Positions 43,328 to 52,564 of a stretch of DNA of 64,000 nucleotides are shown in pieces (the first letter of the stretch is position 1; every line of letters starts with the position of its first letter). This stretch comes from Nakamurella antarctica (GTDB lineage: Bacteria > Actinomycetota > Actinomycetes > Mycobacteriales > Nakamurellaceae): the NCBI RefSeq assembly GCF_003860405.1, contig NZ_CP034170.1:1116001-1180000 (forward strand). The letters are read 5' to 3'. The notes beneath the pieces are model-generated. The model had not been told where the DNA came from and ran no database searches. It was given only the letters and a program-made list of their open reading frames with translations. A program made the position numbers and the translations under genes.

Positions 43328-43624
43328 TCAAGGCCCCCATTCCAGGAGGCCGGGATCCCACTCCCCGCACACCGAGCCGATGCCGTGCCAGGTGATCCAC
43401 TCGGGGTGGTAGGCACACGGCGGCCAGACAAGAACCTCGGCGCAGCTCGTGCACATCCAGAGGCGGTGTGAGAGCCCGGAGTGAGCGCCCGGGGCGACCG
43501 AACACAGACAAGGCGAGGAGCCCACCAGCACCTTTCCAGGGCCGAGTGCGTGGCCACGTGGGCAAGCCTCCGGCGCGAGTTCTGCCATCCCCTGGCCCGC
43601 GCGTTGAAAGTGCCGAAAATCCAT
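43328..43624 (-). CDS. Small Cys-rich protein (98 residues)
   Basis: Three Cys/His clusters (ACPRGHALGPGKVLVG, PCLCSVAPG, WMCTSCAEVLVWPPC) suggest a zinc-ribbon protein, and the spacing looks conserved rather than random. No family name can be given. It lies in a short space between the SDR gene and alanine dehydrogenase. Confidence 0.62.
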   Translation of the reverse strand: MDFRHFQRAGQGMAELAPEACPRGHALGPGKVLVGSSPCLCSVAPGAHSGLSHRLWMCTSCAEVLVWPPCAYHPEWITWHGIGSVCGEWDPGLLEWGP

Positions 43625-43704
43625 AACGGAAGGTTAGGCAGGCTCACCGACAATCGGCCCCGACCTGGTCAGGGCGGACCCGATCATCAGTGTGCCGAGA
43701 GTGT

Positions 43705-44823
43705 CTACATCGAGAGCGCGGCCGACACATCGCTGCAAGGAAGACCGTGCGCCTGCGCCACCGGTTCGTTCGTGAGGTGGCCAGCATGTGTGGTGAGACC
43801 AAGGGCTAACGCGCCGTCAGCCTGGAGAGCTTTCGACCACCCGTGGTTGGCCAGCGCGGTGACGTAGGGCAGCGTCGCGTTGGTCAAGGCGTAGGTAGAG
43901 GACCGCGGCACCGCGCCTGGCATATTGGCCACGCAGTAGAACACAGAATTGTGCACGGCGAAGGTGGGGTCATCATGTGTGGTCGGGCGAGTGTCCTCGA
44001 AACACCCGCCCTGATCGACAGCGATGTCGACGAGCACGGATCCGGGCTGCATCTGGGCAACGAGTTCGTTGGTGACCAGCTTCGGTGCTTTGGCGCCCGG
44101 GATCAACACAGATCCGATCACCAGATCTGCGGCCTTCACCGCCTCCGCGATGGTGAAAGCGTTGGAAGCCAGCGTCTTCACCTGGCCGCCGAATTGGTTG
44201 TCCAGCCGCCGCAGAGCCGGCAGCGAGACATCGAGAATCGTGACATCGGCGCGCATACCGAGTGCGATCGCCGCTGAGTGCATTCCGGCGACACCGCCGC
44301 CGAGCACCACCACCTTGGCGTTATCGACTCCGGGGACGCCCCCGAGCAGCACTCCGCGGCCGCCTTCGTTGCGCATGAGATGGTAGGCGCCGACCTGCGG
44401 TGCGAGTCGACCGGCAATCTCGCTCATCGGGGCGAGCAACGGCAGGCTGCGATCGGGCAGTTGCACCGTCTCGTAAGCGATGGCGGTGGTGCCGGCTTCC
44501 ATCAGGCGGTCGGTCAGTGGCCTGTCGGCGGCCAGGTGCAGGTAGGTGAACAGGACCAGGTCTTCCCTGAGCTGGTGGTATTCCGACGCAATCGGCTCCT
44601 TGACCTTGACGAGAAGCTCAGCGCTGTGCCATACCTCGTCCGCGGTGTCGACGATGGTGGCTCCTGCGGACCGGAAATCGTCATCCGTTATTTGCGACCC
44701 AGCACCAGCCTGGGTCTGGACCATCACCTCGTGTCCGGCTTGAACCAAATGGTGGGCACCGGCTGGCGTCATTGCCACGCGGTATTCATGGTTTTTGATC
44801 TCGCGAGGAACGCCAATTCTCAT
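43705..44823 (-). CDS. ald: Alanine dehydrogenase
   Basis: Converts L-alanine and NAD+ to pyruvate, ammonia and NADH. The 372-residue length is normal. Hallmarks are MRIGVPREIKNHEYRVAMTP at the start, the catalytic Lys/His region in VKVKEPIASEY and TYLHLAADRPL, and the Rossmann motif VVVLGGGVAGMHSAAIALG. The gene is divergent from an Lrp-type regulator, the usual Ald-AldR arrangement. Confidence 0.96.
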   Translation of the reverse strand: MRIGVPREIKNHEYRVAMTPAGAHHLVQAGHEVMVQTQAGAGSQITDDDFRSAGATIVDTADEVWHSAELLVKVKEPIASEYHQLREDLVLFTYLHLAADRPLTDRLMEAGTTAIAYETVQLPDRSLPLLAPMSEIAGRLAPQVGAYHLMRNEGGRGVLLGGVPGVDNAKVVVLGGGVAGMHSAAIALGMRADVTILDVSLPALRRLDNQFGGQVKTLASNAFTIAEAVKAADLVIGSVLIPGAKAPKLVTNELVAQMQPGSVLVDIAVDQGGCFEDTRPTTHDDPTFAVHNSVFYCVANMPGAVPRSSTYALTNATLPYVTALANHGWSKALQADGALALGLTTHAGHLTNEPVAQAHGLPCSDVSAALSM

Positions 44824-44952
44824 TTATGTACCTTTCGGGGGGTGCCGCTGTTCGATGCTGACGCCAAGTGGCCAGCTTCGTATCTGCTTAAGGAGCGAAG
44901 CAATTATGAAACTTAGAAAAACCAAATCGGAATACTTCCGCTGATAATTCGG

Positions 44953-44964
44953 TAGATTGCCCCT
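44953..44964 (+). promoter_or_regulatory. Possible leaderless promoter of the aldR-like gene
   Basis: TAGATT at 44953-44958 fits a -10 element and ends six bases before the ATG at 44965, a spacing that would start the transcript at the start codon. There is no Shine-Dalgarno there, in line with a leaderless message. No clear -35. Confidence 0.45.
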
Positions 44965-45510
44965 ATGACGTCGCAAGGTTCGACAGGCGCGCAACGACCA
45001 GCGCCTGGTTCGCAGAATATTCGCCCCACGAACGGTCTCGCTCGGGGTGAGCAAAGTTTGTCGGCCGTCGATCGGCACATTCTGCTGCTGTTGGCGCGAG
45101 ATGCCAGGATGCCCAACAATGCACTTGCGGCGGAAGTAGGCATCGCTCCGTCGACCTGCCTCGCGCGGATCAGGGCGATGCGCGAGAGCGGGACCATTCG
45201 CGGGTACCACGCCAACATTGATCAAACCGCGCTCGGTCAGGGACTCCAAGCCCTGATCGCGGTCCGGCTGCAGTCCGGGGCGCGGGATCAAATCGAATCG
45301 TTTGTGGCGCGGATCCGTGAATGTCGGCAGGTGCAGAGCGTGTTCTTTCTAGCCGGGGCGAACGATTTCCTCCTGCATGTCGGGGCTGCCGATGCGCAGG
45401 ATCTGAGAGACTTTGTGGTGCAGGAACTTTCGGCTCATCCGGAGGTGGCGCTGACCGAAACCAATTTGATCTTCGAACATCAGCGAGGGGTCAACGCCAC
45501 GACGAGATGA
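44965..45510 (+). CDS. aldR: Lrp/AsnC-family regulator (AldR-like)
   Basis: 181 residues. The N-terminal HTH (LSAVDRHILLLLARDARMPN, LAAEVGIAPSTCLARIRAMR) and the C-terminal RAM domain (LIAVRLQSGARDQIESFV, VFFLAGANDFLLHVGAADAQ) are those of an alanine-responsive Lrp. Position opposite ald strongly suggests activation of ald by alanine, as in mycobacteria. Confidence 0.9.
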   Translation: MTSQGSTGAQRPAPGSQNIRPTNGLARGEQSLSAVDRHILLLLARDARMPNNALAAEVGIAPSTCLARIRAMRESGTIRGYHANIDQTALGQGLQALIAVRLQSGARDQIESFVARIRECRQVQSVFFLAGANDFLLHVGAADAQDLRDFVVQELSAHPEVALTETNLIFEHQRGVNATTR

Positions 45511-45518
45511 GCGCGCCA

Positions 45519-46445
45519 TCAGCCTTTTTCAGCGATGAACTCCTTGAGCCAATCGGTGAAAGGCACACCGAGATCCTCTCGCTCGGATGCCAAGGTGACG
45601 ATGGTTTTCAGGTAGTCGAGTTTGTCGCCAGTGTCGTACCTGCGCCCACGAAAGACGATTCCAATGATGCCACCACCAACCGCTGGAGGCAGGTCCATCA
45701 ACGTGGCAAGTGCGTCTGTCAGCTGGATCTCGCCGCCTCTTCCGGCCTCGGTCTCGTGCAGGACATCAAATACTTGCGGTGTCAGAACATAACGACCGAT
45801 GACGGCGAGGTTGCTCGGCGCGCTAGCGGGATCAGGCTTCTCCACCAACGCCGTGACTTGGGAGACCTCAAGGCTCCGCAGCTCTTCTGGTAGGGGCAGC
45901 GAAAGTGGCGCCACCGCAGCACATCCATACATCCCGATCTGAGACGGCGGTACCTCGATCAGCGCAATAACGCTCTGACCCGTGGCTTCATGTACCGCGA
46001 TCATTGACGCAAGCAGCTCATCCCGGACGTCAATCAGATCGTCGCCAAGAAGCACAGCGAACGACTCCCGCCCCACATGTTGTTCCGCGCAAAGTACCGC
46101 GTGACCAAGACCTTTCGCATCCCCCTGCCGAACATAGTTAATGGTTGCGAGCTCACTGGATTGATTGACCAGCGCGAGCTTGGCGTCCTCACCTTTGGCT
46201 TTGAGCAGCGTCTCCAACTCGAAATTTCGATCGAAGTGGTCCTCCAAGGCTCGCTTATTTCGCCCACTGATCATCAAAATGTCGGAAAGACCCGCATTCA
46301 CCGCCTCTTCCACGACATATTGAATAGCTGGCTTGTCGACGACCGGAAGCATCTCTTTAGGGACAGCCTTAGTAGCTGGCAGAAATCGGGTTCCCAGCCC
46401 GGCAGCAGGGATAACAGCCTTGGTGACGGTGTGCTGTGAAGCCAC
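45519..46445 (-). CDS. galU: UTP-glucose-1-phosphate uridylyltransferase
   Basis: Makes UDP-glucose for envelope glycans and trehalose. Nucleotide-binding motif KAVIPAAGLGTRFLPATKAV, then KEMLPVVDKPAIQYVVEEAV, LGDDLIDVRDE and VEKPDPASAPSNLAVIGRYV. 308 residues from GTG 46445, which GGGGAGG precedes; the frame is open further upstream to 46541. Convergent with aldR, 8 bases apart. Confidence 0.94.
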   Translation of the reverse strand: MASQHTVTKAVIPAAGLGTRFLPATKAVPKEMLPVVDKPAIQYVVEEAVNAGLSDILMISGRNKRALEDHFDRNFELETLLKAKGEDAKLALVNQSSELATINYVRQGDAKGLGHAVLCAEQHVGRESFAVLLGDDLIDVRDELLASMIAVHEATGQSVIALIEVPPSQIGMYGCAAVAPLSLPLPEELRSLEVSQVTALVEKPDPASAPSNLAVIGRYVLTPQVFDVLHETEAGRGGEIQLTDALATLMDLPPAVGGGIIGIVFRGRRYDTGDKLDYLKTIVTLASEREDLGVPFTDWLKEFIAEKG

Positions 46446-46584
46446 AGGTATTTCCTCCCCTAAGGTCGCCGCATTCTGGGCGAGCGTTGTGAGCGAATGA
46501 GGCGGCAGACGAAAACTTACCGCGAGAGCGAATCGTCCCATAAGGGCGTGGATGTGGCAGGTTTTGCCACTGTTGAGCTCAATG

Positions 46585-47712
46585 TCACCCAGATGAACGC
46601 GGCTCCTGAGGTGGCTGCACCAGTGCCATGAGGCGCGCGGCCTTCAGCTCCGTTTCCTCCCATTCGGCGAGCGGATCCGAAGGAAAGGTAATGCCAGCGC
46701 CGGTTCCGAAGTTGATCCGCCGCCTTCCTGCGTCATCTGTCGTACTGAAAAATGAGCGGATTCCCACAGCCAATTCTGCCGTGTGATTATCGGCGTCGAC
46801 ATACCCCACGGCGCCGCAGTAAGGACCCCGCGGAACCGGCTCGAGATCCGAGATCACCTGCAATGCGCGGATTTTTGGAGCACCCGTCACCGAGCCAGGG
46901 GGGAAAGTAGCGGTAAAAATATCTGCCCATCCCACCCCGCCGCGCAGGGTGCCAGCGACTGTGGACACCAGGTGCGCCAGTCCCGGATGGGACTGCGTCT
47001 CCAGCAGCGTTTGCACCCGCACGGATGTGGGTGTGCAGATTCGATTCAGGTCGTTTCTTACCAAGTCCGTAATCATGATGTTTTCCGCAATGTCTTTGTA
47101 GGCGAACGTATCGGGCGTTGGCGCAGTGCCTTTGATGGGCGCCGACGTGATCGCGTCGCCGTTCCTGGAGAGATACAACTCGGGCGAGGCCGTCACCACC
47201 CACTCTGCGCCGTTGAAAATCGTCCCTTGGTACGGTGCCGGATTCCCATCGGCAAGAATCGCGGCGAGGGCGGCGGGGTCGGCGTGGTCAGCGGGCGGTA
47301 GCTCTGCGGATAGCACCCGGCACAAGTTGACTTGGTAGACGTCCCCGGATCGGATGTTTTCCCGGATCGCCCTCACACCGGCCAGGTACGCGGTGCGGTC
47401 CAACGACGACCGCCAACTCGCCGAAGGAATTCCCGACCAAGTTCCCGAAGCAGCGGGGAGGGGGCCCGGAGCTACCCGCGCGAAACGATAAGCGCGCAGC
47501 TCACCTTCAAATGTTGCGGCCACCGCCCACCACCCGCCGCGCTCCAAAGCCTGCGGATTTTTTTGTAGGTCGACCGAGTCAACGAGGTCGGTGGCAAGCA
47601 GACCATCGAAGTACGCCCAAGGCCTTGCTGCCATGGAACGTGAGGCTAGTTGGCCGTGATTGCGATCAGCGAATCCACGGGCAGGACCGCCTCGAGAAAT
47701 GTGGTTGATCAC
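46585..47712 (-). CDS. pabB: Aminodeoxychorismate synthase component I (PabB-like)
   Basis: Chorismate-binding enzyme for p-aminobenzoate (folate) synthesis. Motifs: IRSGDVYQVNLCRVLSAELP, TSAPIKGTAPTP, DIAENIMITDLVRNDLNRIC and FPPGSVTGAPKIRAL. The PIKGT motif with Lys marks PabB. At 375 residues it is shorter than TrpE. The N-terminus is uncertain: GTG 47712 avoids overlap with the divergent Nudix gene, and ATG 47634 is possible. Confidence 0.88.
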   Translation of the reverse strand: MINHISRGGPARGFADRNHGQLASRSMAARPWAYFDGLLATDLVDSVDLQKNPQALERGGWWAVAATFEGELRAYRFARVAPGPLPAASGTWSGIPSASWRSSLDRTAYLAGVRAIRENIRSGDVYQVNLCRVLSAELPPADHADPAALAAILADGNPAPYQGTIFNGAEWVVTASPELYLSRNGDAITSAPIKGTAPTPDTFAYKDIAENIMITDLVRNDLNRICTPTSVRVQTLLETQSHPGLAHLVSTVAGTLRGGVGWADIFTATFPPGSVTGAPKIRALQVISDLEPVPRGPYCGAVGYVDADNHTAELAVGIRSFFSTTDDAGRRRINFGTGAGITFPSDPLAEWEETELKAARLMALVQPPQEPRSSG

Positions 47713-47768
47713 TACCTTGCGATAGCGGTGAAGCAGTGCGGGACACTCGGGCGCGGGATACTCGCACC

Positions 47769-48350
47769 ATGACCACAAGCGCTGCGACAGGACCGAGCAC
47801 CCCGCCAATCCGGCAGGTCGATTCGAAAGTCGTGTACTCCAACGACTGGATGACCGTGTGCGAGGACAGCATCGAACTGGCAGATGGCAGCAGGAGCATC
47901 TACTCGCTCGTGGTGAAATCTGACTTCGCCGTCGTTATCGCCTACCAGGACGGCCACTTTCACTTGGTGGAACAGTATCGGTACGCAGCGGGGATGCGTT
48001 CGTGGGAGTTTCCCATGGGCAACTGGCCAGCGGGGAAAGGCGGCACTCCCCTGGAGCTGGCGCAGGCGGAGCTTCGGGAAGAGACCGGTTACACCGCAAA
48101 GACTTGGACCCATCTGGGTCGGATTCGGCCGGTTGGCGGGTACAGCGCTCAGCGATTCGATACCTATCTGGCCACCGGCCTGACGCCCGGGGCCAGTGCG
48201 CTGGAAGACACGGAATCAGACTTGATTACCGCCCGGGTGAGCGAGACTCAGTTCCGCGCGATGATTCGCAGCGGACAAATCTGCGATGGTCCCACTCTCG
48301 CTGCTTACGCACTTTTCCAGCTCCATCGCGAGCTACCCGAGGAGTTCTGA
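47769..48350 (+). CDS. Nudix hydrolase (ADP-ribose pyrophosphatase-like)
   Basis: 193 residues. The Nudix box runs from GKGGTPLELAQAELREETGY; the usual Arg-Glu before the helix reads Ala-Glu here, while EExG is kept. YRYAAGMRSWEFPMGNWPAG before it resembles ADP-ribose/GDP-mannose hydrolases. Divergent from pabB. Confidence 0.86.
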   Translation: MTTSAATGPSTPPIRQVDSKVVYSNDWMTVCEDSIELADGSRSIYSLVVKSDFAVVIAYQDGHFHLVEQYRYAAGMRSWEFPMGNWPAGKGGTPLELAQAELREETGYTAKTWTHLGRIRPVGGYSAQRFDTYLATGLTPGASALEDTESDLITARVSETQFRAMIRSGQICDGPTLAAYALFQLHRELPEEF

Positions 48351-48497
48351 CACGCAGCGGCCAGCAATCGGCTGCTGCTGTCGGTCAGCGGCTTTAGACT
48401 GAGCCGAAGATGGATGGGCAAACCTAGCCGTTGGGGCGTTGCTGACTTGAGCGCTGGCACCCGACTAAGAGCGTAAGAAGAACGGGGGGCTGGGAGA

Positions 48498-49217
48498 ATG
48501 TCTCACCACTCCGAGACCGACCCGCTTGCGGTGGCCCCCCATGTCGGCGCAGGGGTTCACGAGGCTGGCGCAGGGGTTCACGAGGCTGGCGCAGGGGTTC
48601 ACGAGGCTGGCGCAGACCGGATTCTGACAGTCCCCAACGCTCTGTCCTTCCTGCGGCTCCTGGGCGTACCCCTGTTCCTGTGGTTGTTACTCGGACCAGA
48701 AAAGGACGGCTGGGCGTTCACGGTCTTGGCGCTGTCCGCTATCAGCGATTGGGCCGATGGGAAACTGGCGCGACTGCTCAACCAGTACAGCCGCCTGGGC
48801 GCCATTCTTGACCCGGCAGCTGATCGCCTCTACGTGATCGCGACTCTTGTGGCCTTTGTGATCCGAGGGTTCATTCCATGGTGGTTGGCAGCGCTGATCA
48901 TCGGCCGCGACGTCATTTTGGCGATTGCGCTTCCCGTCATGCGCCGTCATGGCTATCCGCCTTTCGAAGTCCACTACCTCGGTAAAGCCGCCACTTTCTG
49001 CCTTCTGTACGCGCTCCCGCTGTTGTTGCTGGCCCAGGGCGATTCGTCTGTTGCCGCGGTGGCCAGGCCTCTTGCATTGGCTTTCACCGGTTGGGGCGTC
49101 CTGTTGTACCTGTGGTCGGCCGCGCTCTATCTGCGGCAGGCTGCCTGGGTAATTCGTAACACGCCGGTGGTGCCGATCGAAGCGCGACCAACGGTGAAAA
49201 GCGTGACGGGTGGCTGA
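48498..49217 (+). CDS. CDP-alcohol phosphatidyltransferase (PgsA2-like)
   Basis: 239 residues, integral membrane phospholipid synthase. The CDP-alcohol motif D-G-x2-A-R-x8-G-x3-D-x3-D is present as SDWADGKLARLLNQ ... GAILDPAADR. Before the first helix is GVHEAGA repeated three times, encoded by a 21-bp tandem repeat. GGGGGGCTGGGAGA precedes the ATG. It begins the conserved block that ends with gcvH. Cardiolipin synthase activity is an alternative. Confidence 0.88.
   Translation: MSHHSETDPLAVAPHVGAGVHEAGAGVHEAGAGVHEAGADRILTVPNALSFLRLLGVPLFLWLLLGPEKDGWAFTVLALSAISDWADGKLARLLNQYSRLGAILDPAADRLYVIATLVAFVIRGFIPWWLAALIIGRDVILAIALPVMRRHGYPPFEVHYLGKAATFCLLYALPLLLLAQGDSSVAAVARPLALAFTGWGVLLYLWSAALYLRQAAWVIRNTPVVPIEARPTVKSVTGG
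48546..48614 (+). repeat. 21-bp tandem repeat inside the pgsA-like gene
   Basis: Three exact copies of GGCGCAGGGGTTCACGAGGC (plus T) and a 6-base partial copy, in frame, encode GAGVHEA repeats. The copy number can vary by slippage without breaking the gene. Confidence 0.9.
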
Positions 49218-50115
49218 GGAATCGAAGGAACGAGCGCAGCGCGAGGCCGCCGGAGGAAATCCCCGGGTGGCTCGGACTGCGCCGCCGCCGATGCTCGACT
49301 CTCTTCTCAACGACATCCTTGACCCTGGCTATGCAAAAGCCGCAGCGCGCAAAGCCGCGCCCCAGACGCACGCAGCCCGTTCGCCACGCTGGCCCGCCAT
49401 CGTGTGGATTGTCGTTGGTGCGCTGCTGGTGGGGTTGTTGCTCGGCGTTGCCGGGCGGAACACGAGGGACAATGCGCCAGGTATCCAACAAGCGCGTGAC
49501 GCGCTGAACCTCGACGTTGCCCAGGCTCAGGCGGATGAGTCCGGGCTGGCCGCGTCAGCCAGCTCGCTGGCCACCGAGGTGCGCTCGCGCCAAGCCGCAG
49601 TGGGTGGTGGGAGTGGACAACGCACCCTGGACATATTGGAGGCCATGAATGCATTAACCCCGGTTGCGGGGCCGGGACTCCGGGTCAGCGTTACTGACCC
49701 AGATGCAGCAGCAGGAGAGGGCGCGGTCTTCGACCGAGATATCCAAGTGTTGGTCAATAGCCTGTGGGCCAGCGGCGCCGAGGCTATTGCGATCAGCGGC
49801 GTGCGCCTTCGGTTGACGAGCGCGATCCGGCAGGCGGGCGGCGCCATCTTGGTCGACAATCGACCCGTCGTGTGGCCCTTGGTGATCGAGGCTATCGGCA
49901 ACCCCGCTTCGATCCACCAGAAATTCATTAGTACCACTGGATACGGACGATTTCAGGGCTTCGGCCAGCTTTACGGGGTGGGCTTCGACGTACTTGCTGT
50001 GGATTCCCTGACGCTGCCGGCTGCAGCGGCTATTGACAATCGGTACGTCGAGCCCCCGCCTGCTCAGACTGCTCCAGTCAGCGCAGCATCGACCCAGACC
50101 TCACCAACCCGATGA
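49210..50115 (+). CDS. DUF881-family membrane protein (first)
   Basis: 301 residues. One helix near residues 60-85 (WPAIVWIVVGALLVGLLLGV) is followed by a coiled-coil-like segment and the DUF881 domain (GPGLRVSVTDPDA, IQVLVNSLWASGAEAIAISG, SAIRQAGGAILVDNRPVVWP). The GTG overlaps the previous stop. The family forms a fixed trio with DUF1290 in Firmicutes and actinobacteria, probably at the envelope; the biochemical role is unknown. Confidence 0.9.
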   Translation: MAEESKERAQREAAGGNPRVARTAPPPMLDSLLNDILDPGYAKAAARKAAPQTHAARSPRWPAIVWIVVGALLVGLLLGVAGRNTRDNAPGIQQARDALNLDVAQAQADESGLAASASSLATEVRSRQAAVGGGSGQRTLDILEAMNALTPVAGPGLRVSVTDPDAAAGEGAVFDRDIQVLVNSLWASGAEAIAISGVRLRLTSAIRQAGGAILVDNRPVVWPLVIEAIGNPASIHQKFISTTGYGRFQGFGQLYGVGFDVLAVDSLTLPAAAAIDNRYVEPPPAQTAPVSAASTQTSPTR

Positions 50116-50127
50116 AACACCCTCGCT

Positions 50128-50544
50128 GTGCTGGAAATCCACCTCAATCCCATCGAGACTTACTCGGTGGAGTGGTTGCAGAACATTCGCTCAACCATGG
50201 GAGACGATAATTTGTACGCCGTCATAGCGTTGGCCATCGGTATTGCCATCGGAGTTATTACCTCACCCACGGTTCCGGATTGGCTCGGGCCGTATCTGCC
50301 CATTGCCGTGGTAGCTGCACTCGATGCCGTACTCGGGGGACTACGTGCCAAACTGGGGAACATTTTTGATGCCAAGGTTTTTGTCACCTCCTTCGTTGCC
50401 AACGTCCTTGTAGCCGCGTTCATTGTTTTCCTTGGTGACCAGTTAGGTGTCGGATCGCAGCTGTCGACCGCTGTCGTGGTGGTGTTGGGGATCCGAATTT
50501 TCGGAAATGCAGCGGCCATCCGACGCCACCTGTTTAACGCCTAA
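50128..50544 (+). CDS. sbp: DUF1290 small basic membrane protein (Sbp)
   Basis: 138 residues, three to four helices, with the family sequence YLPIAVVAALDAVLGGLRAK and LSTAVVVVLGIRIFGNAAAI. Family members are about 110 residues, so ATG 50197 (MGDDNLYAV) may be the true start; GTG 50128 is the longest. It lies between two DUF881 genes, as in many Gram-positive genomes. Confidence 0.9.
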   Translation: MLEIHLNPIETYSVEWLQNIRSTMGDDNLYAVIALAIGIAIGVITSPTVPDWLGPYLPIAVVAALDAVLGGLRAKLGNIFDAKVFVTSFVANVLVAAFIVFLGDQLGVGSQLSTAVVVVLGIRIFGNAAAIRRHLFNA

Positions 50545-51371
50545 TGGGCCAGCACACGTCCTCTCGCACCCCGGAGACGCCGAACCAGGCGCGGGGAGAG
50601 GGGGCGAATGAAGAAGAGACACAGAGTGCGACGGCACGAGAGCAGCCGCTCGAAGAGGACCACGAAATGCCGGCGGCGTCGCCCTCTCGGCGTTCGCGCG
50701 CGGCGTCACACTTACTGATTGCGGCGCTGTGCGCCATCCTGGGGTTCGGCATCATCGTGCAGGTCCAGCGAATCTCCGACGGCGATTCCCTCGCCACTGC
50801 CCGCCCCCAGGATCTTGTCGTCATCCTCGACGGCTTACAGCGGCGCAGCGCCGATCTGACTTCTGAGATAGCCGAGCTCCAAGCCACGTTAACCACCCTA
50901 AAAAGTGGGGGAGCCACGTCGGCAGCGGCGCTCGCGGAGGCACAACGAAGGGCTCAAACCCTCGCAATTTTAGCTGGCACGGCCACGGCTGTTGGCCCGG
51001 GTGTTCAAATGACGATCGCCGACCCAGGCAGTGCCATTCCACCGGAAGTGCTTCTGGCGGCGCTCCAAGAGCTTCGCAACGCTGGCGCCGAAGCCGTCCA
51101 GGTGGGGGCGGTGCGCGTGGGGGTCGATTCCGCCTTCACCGGAACCAATGGCCAGATATCACTCGACGGGGTACAGCTCACTGCCCCTTACAAAATTATG
51201 GCCATCGGGGATCCGCCAACATTGACAGCTGCGATGAACATTCCGGGTGGCGTCAGCGACACGGTGCGAAGAGCCACCGGGACTATCGAAATCACCCCTT
51301 CGGATCGAGTCGTCGTTGACGCCTTGCGGCCACTGCGCTCTAACACCTACGCTCAGCCAGCCGGAGGCTAG
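50544..51371 (+). CDS. DUF881-family membrane protein (second)
   Basis: 275 residues with an acidic cytoplasmic N-terminus, one helix (AASHLLIAALCAILGFGIIV), a coiled coil (LDGLQRRSADLTSEIAELQA) and the DUF881 domain (GPGVQMTIADPGSAIPPEVL, LQELRNAGAEAVQVGAVRVG). The ATG overlaps the DUF1290 stop by one base. Confidence 0.9.
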   Translation: MGQHTSSRTPETPNQARGEGANEEETQSATAREQPLEEDHEMPAASPSRRSRAASHLLIAALCAILGFGIIVQVQRISDGDSLATARPQDLVVILDGLQRRSADLTSEIAELQATLTTLKSGGATSAAALAEAQRRAQTLAILAGTATAVGPGVQMTIADPGSAIPPEVLLAALQELRNAGAEAVQVGAVRVGVDSAFTGTNGQISLDGVQLTAPYKIMAIGDPPTLTAAMNIPGGVSDTVRRATGTIEITPSDRVVVDALRPLRSNTYAQPAGG

Positions 51372-51489
51372 TTTTTTTTCGCTGCTCTTGGCGGAGGCAG
51401 AGATGGTCGCCGCGTTGTCAGCGAAGCCAGCACTTGTGGCAGGCAATAATGGGAAATAGATGCCACACACTTCAGAGAGGTCAAAACCC

Positions 51490-51870
51490 GTGATACCTGA
51501 TGAGCTGCGGTACAGCGCCGAGCACGAGTGGGTCCGTACAGGAGAAGAAAACGTGGTGCGAGTAGGCATCACGGACTTTGCGCAGGGCGCCCTGGGGGAC
51601 ATCGTGTTTGTGCAACTGCCAGACCTCGGCGCCGCAGTGACGGCGGGGGATTCAGTTGGCGAGGTGGAATCAACTAAGTCTGTCTCTGAACTCTTCACCC
51701 CGCTGTCAGGGACTGTCGTTACTCGCAACGAGTCGCTGGACTCCGCGCCGGAACTGGTGAACTCCGATCCCTACGGCGAAGGATGGATGTTCGAGCTAGA
51801 GATCGGCGAAGTCAGCGCAGTCGATGACCTGCTGGATTCCGACGCGTATGCGGAAATCACTGGGGAGTAG
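51490..51870 (+). CDS. gcvH: Glycine cleavage system H protein
   Basis: 126 residues from GTG 51490, which is preceded by AGAGG at a good distance; ATG 51460 is in frame but lacks a site. The lipoyl-lysine is in VESTKSVSE. It shuttles the aminomethyl group between GcvP and GcvT. gcvP lies 4.7 kb downstream with its own riboswitch, and no gcvT is in the window. Confidence 0.94.
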   Translation: MIPDELRYSAEHEWVRTGEENVVRVGITDFAQGALGDIVFVQLPDLGAAVTAGDSVGEVESTKSVSELFTPLSGTVVTRNESLDSAPELVNSDPYGEGWMFELEIGEVSAVDDLLDSDAYAEITGE

Positions 51871-52108
51871 GGCTTCCCCTTAACAGCTTCGCCACAGGGC
51901 CCCGCTTGCTACCCAGCGCGACCGGCGGTGCGCTGGACTCGGACGGCACTGTACGGTCGGTACCTGACAGTATTGGCGGCGCACGGCAAAAATCTGGTGT
52001 GCGCCGAAGATTCTCGCCCCGTTTCCGGACCCGGTTCGGAATCGAGGGGATCGAAGAAAGCTAAAGATCATCGCGGGAAACTGCGAGTGACGATAAGAGG
52101 AGCACCGC

Positions 52109-52564
52109 GTGACGGAAAGCGATCGCGACAACCCAGTGGAATCGACTTCGATCTTCGCGGGTGGATTGTTGGGCCAAGCAGAACGCGAAGCCGCCGAACC
52201 AGTGGCTGCCCCGGAGACGATGACAGGTTTGGAATCGTTGGCGAGCGGCACTGCGCTGCTGGTGGTGAAACGAGGACCGAATGCAGGGTCCCGCTTCGTC
52301 CTGGATAAGCAGGTTGTCACTGCGGGCCGACACCCGGAAAGCGACATATTCCTAGACGACGTCACAGTCTCGCGCAGGCATGCAGAGTTCACCCGGACCG
52401 ACCAGGGCTACGAAGTCGCCGACACCGGATCGCTGAATGGCACTTACGTCAACCGCGAAGCGGTCGAGTCCTCCGCCTTGGCCAACGGCGACGAGGTCCA
52501 GATTGGTAAGTTCCGTCTGGTGTTCCTGTTCGGAAGCCCGGCGGAGAACAACAGCGGCTCATGA
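52109..52564 (+). CDS. garA: FHA-domain protein GarA-like
   Basis: 151 residues. The FHA domain is at about 50-140, with GRHPESDIFLDDVTVSRRHA and GSLNGTYVN, the phosphothreonine-binding residues. The N-terminal ESTSIF resembles the ETTSVF motif that PknB/PknG phosphorylate in mycobacterial GarA, which then binds its own FHA domain and stops controlling 2-oxoglutarate enzymes. Here the phosphosite would be Thr 13. The GTG start overlaps nothing upstream. Confidence 0.9.
   Translation: MTESDRDNPVESTSIFAGGLLGQAEREAAEPVAAPETMTGLESLASGTALLVVKRGPNAGSRFVLDKQVVTAGRHPESDIFLDDVTVSRRHAEFTRTDQGYEVADTGSLNGTYVNREAVESSALANGDEVQIGKFRLVFLFGSPAENNSGS

Noticed and set aside
48546-48614. Possible CRISPR-like array
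   Set aside because: The three units are directly adjacent with no spacers and lie in frame in a coding region; it is a simple tandem repeat.
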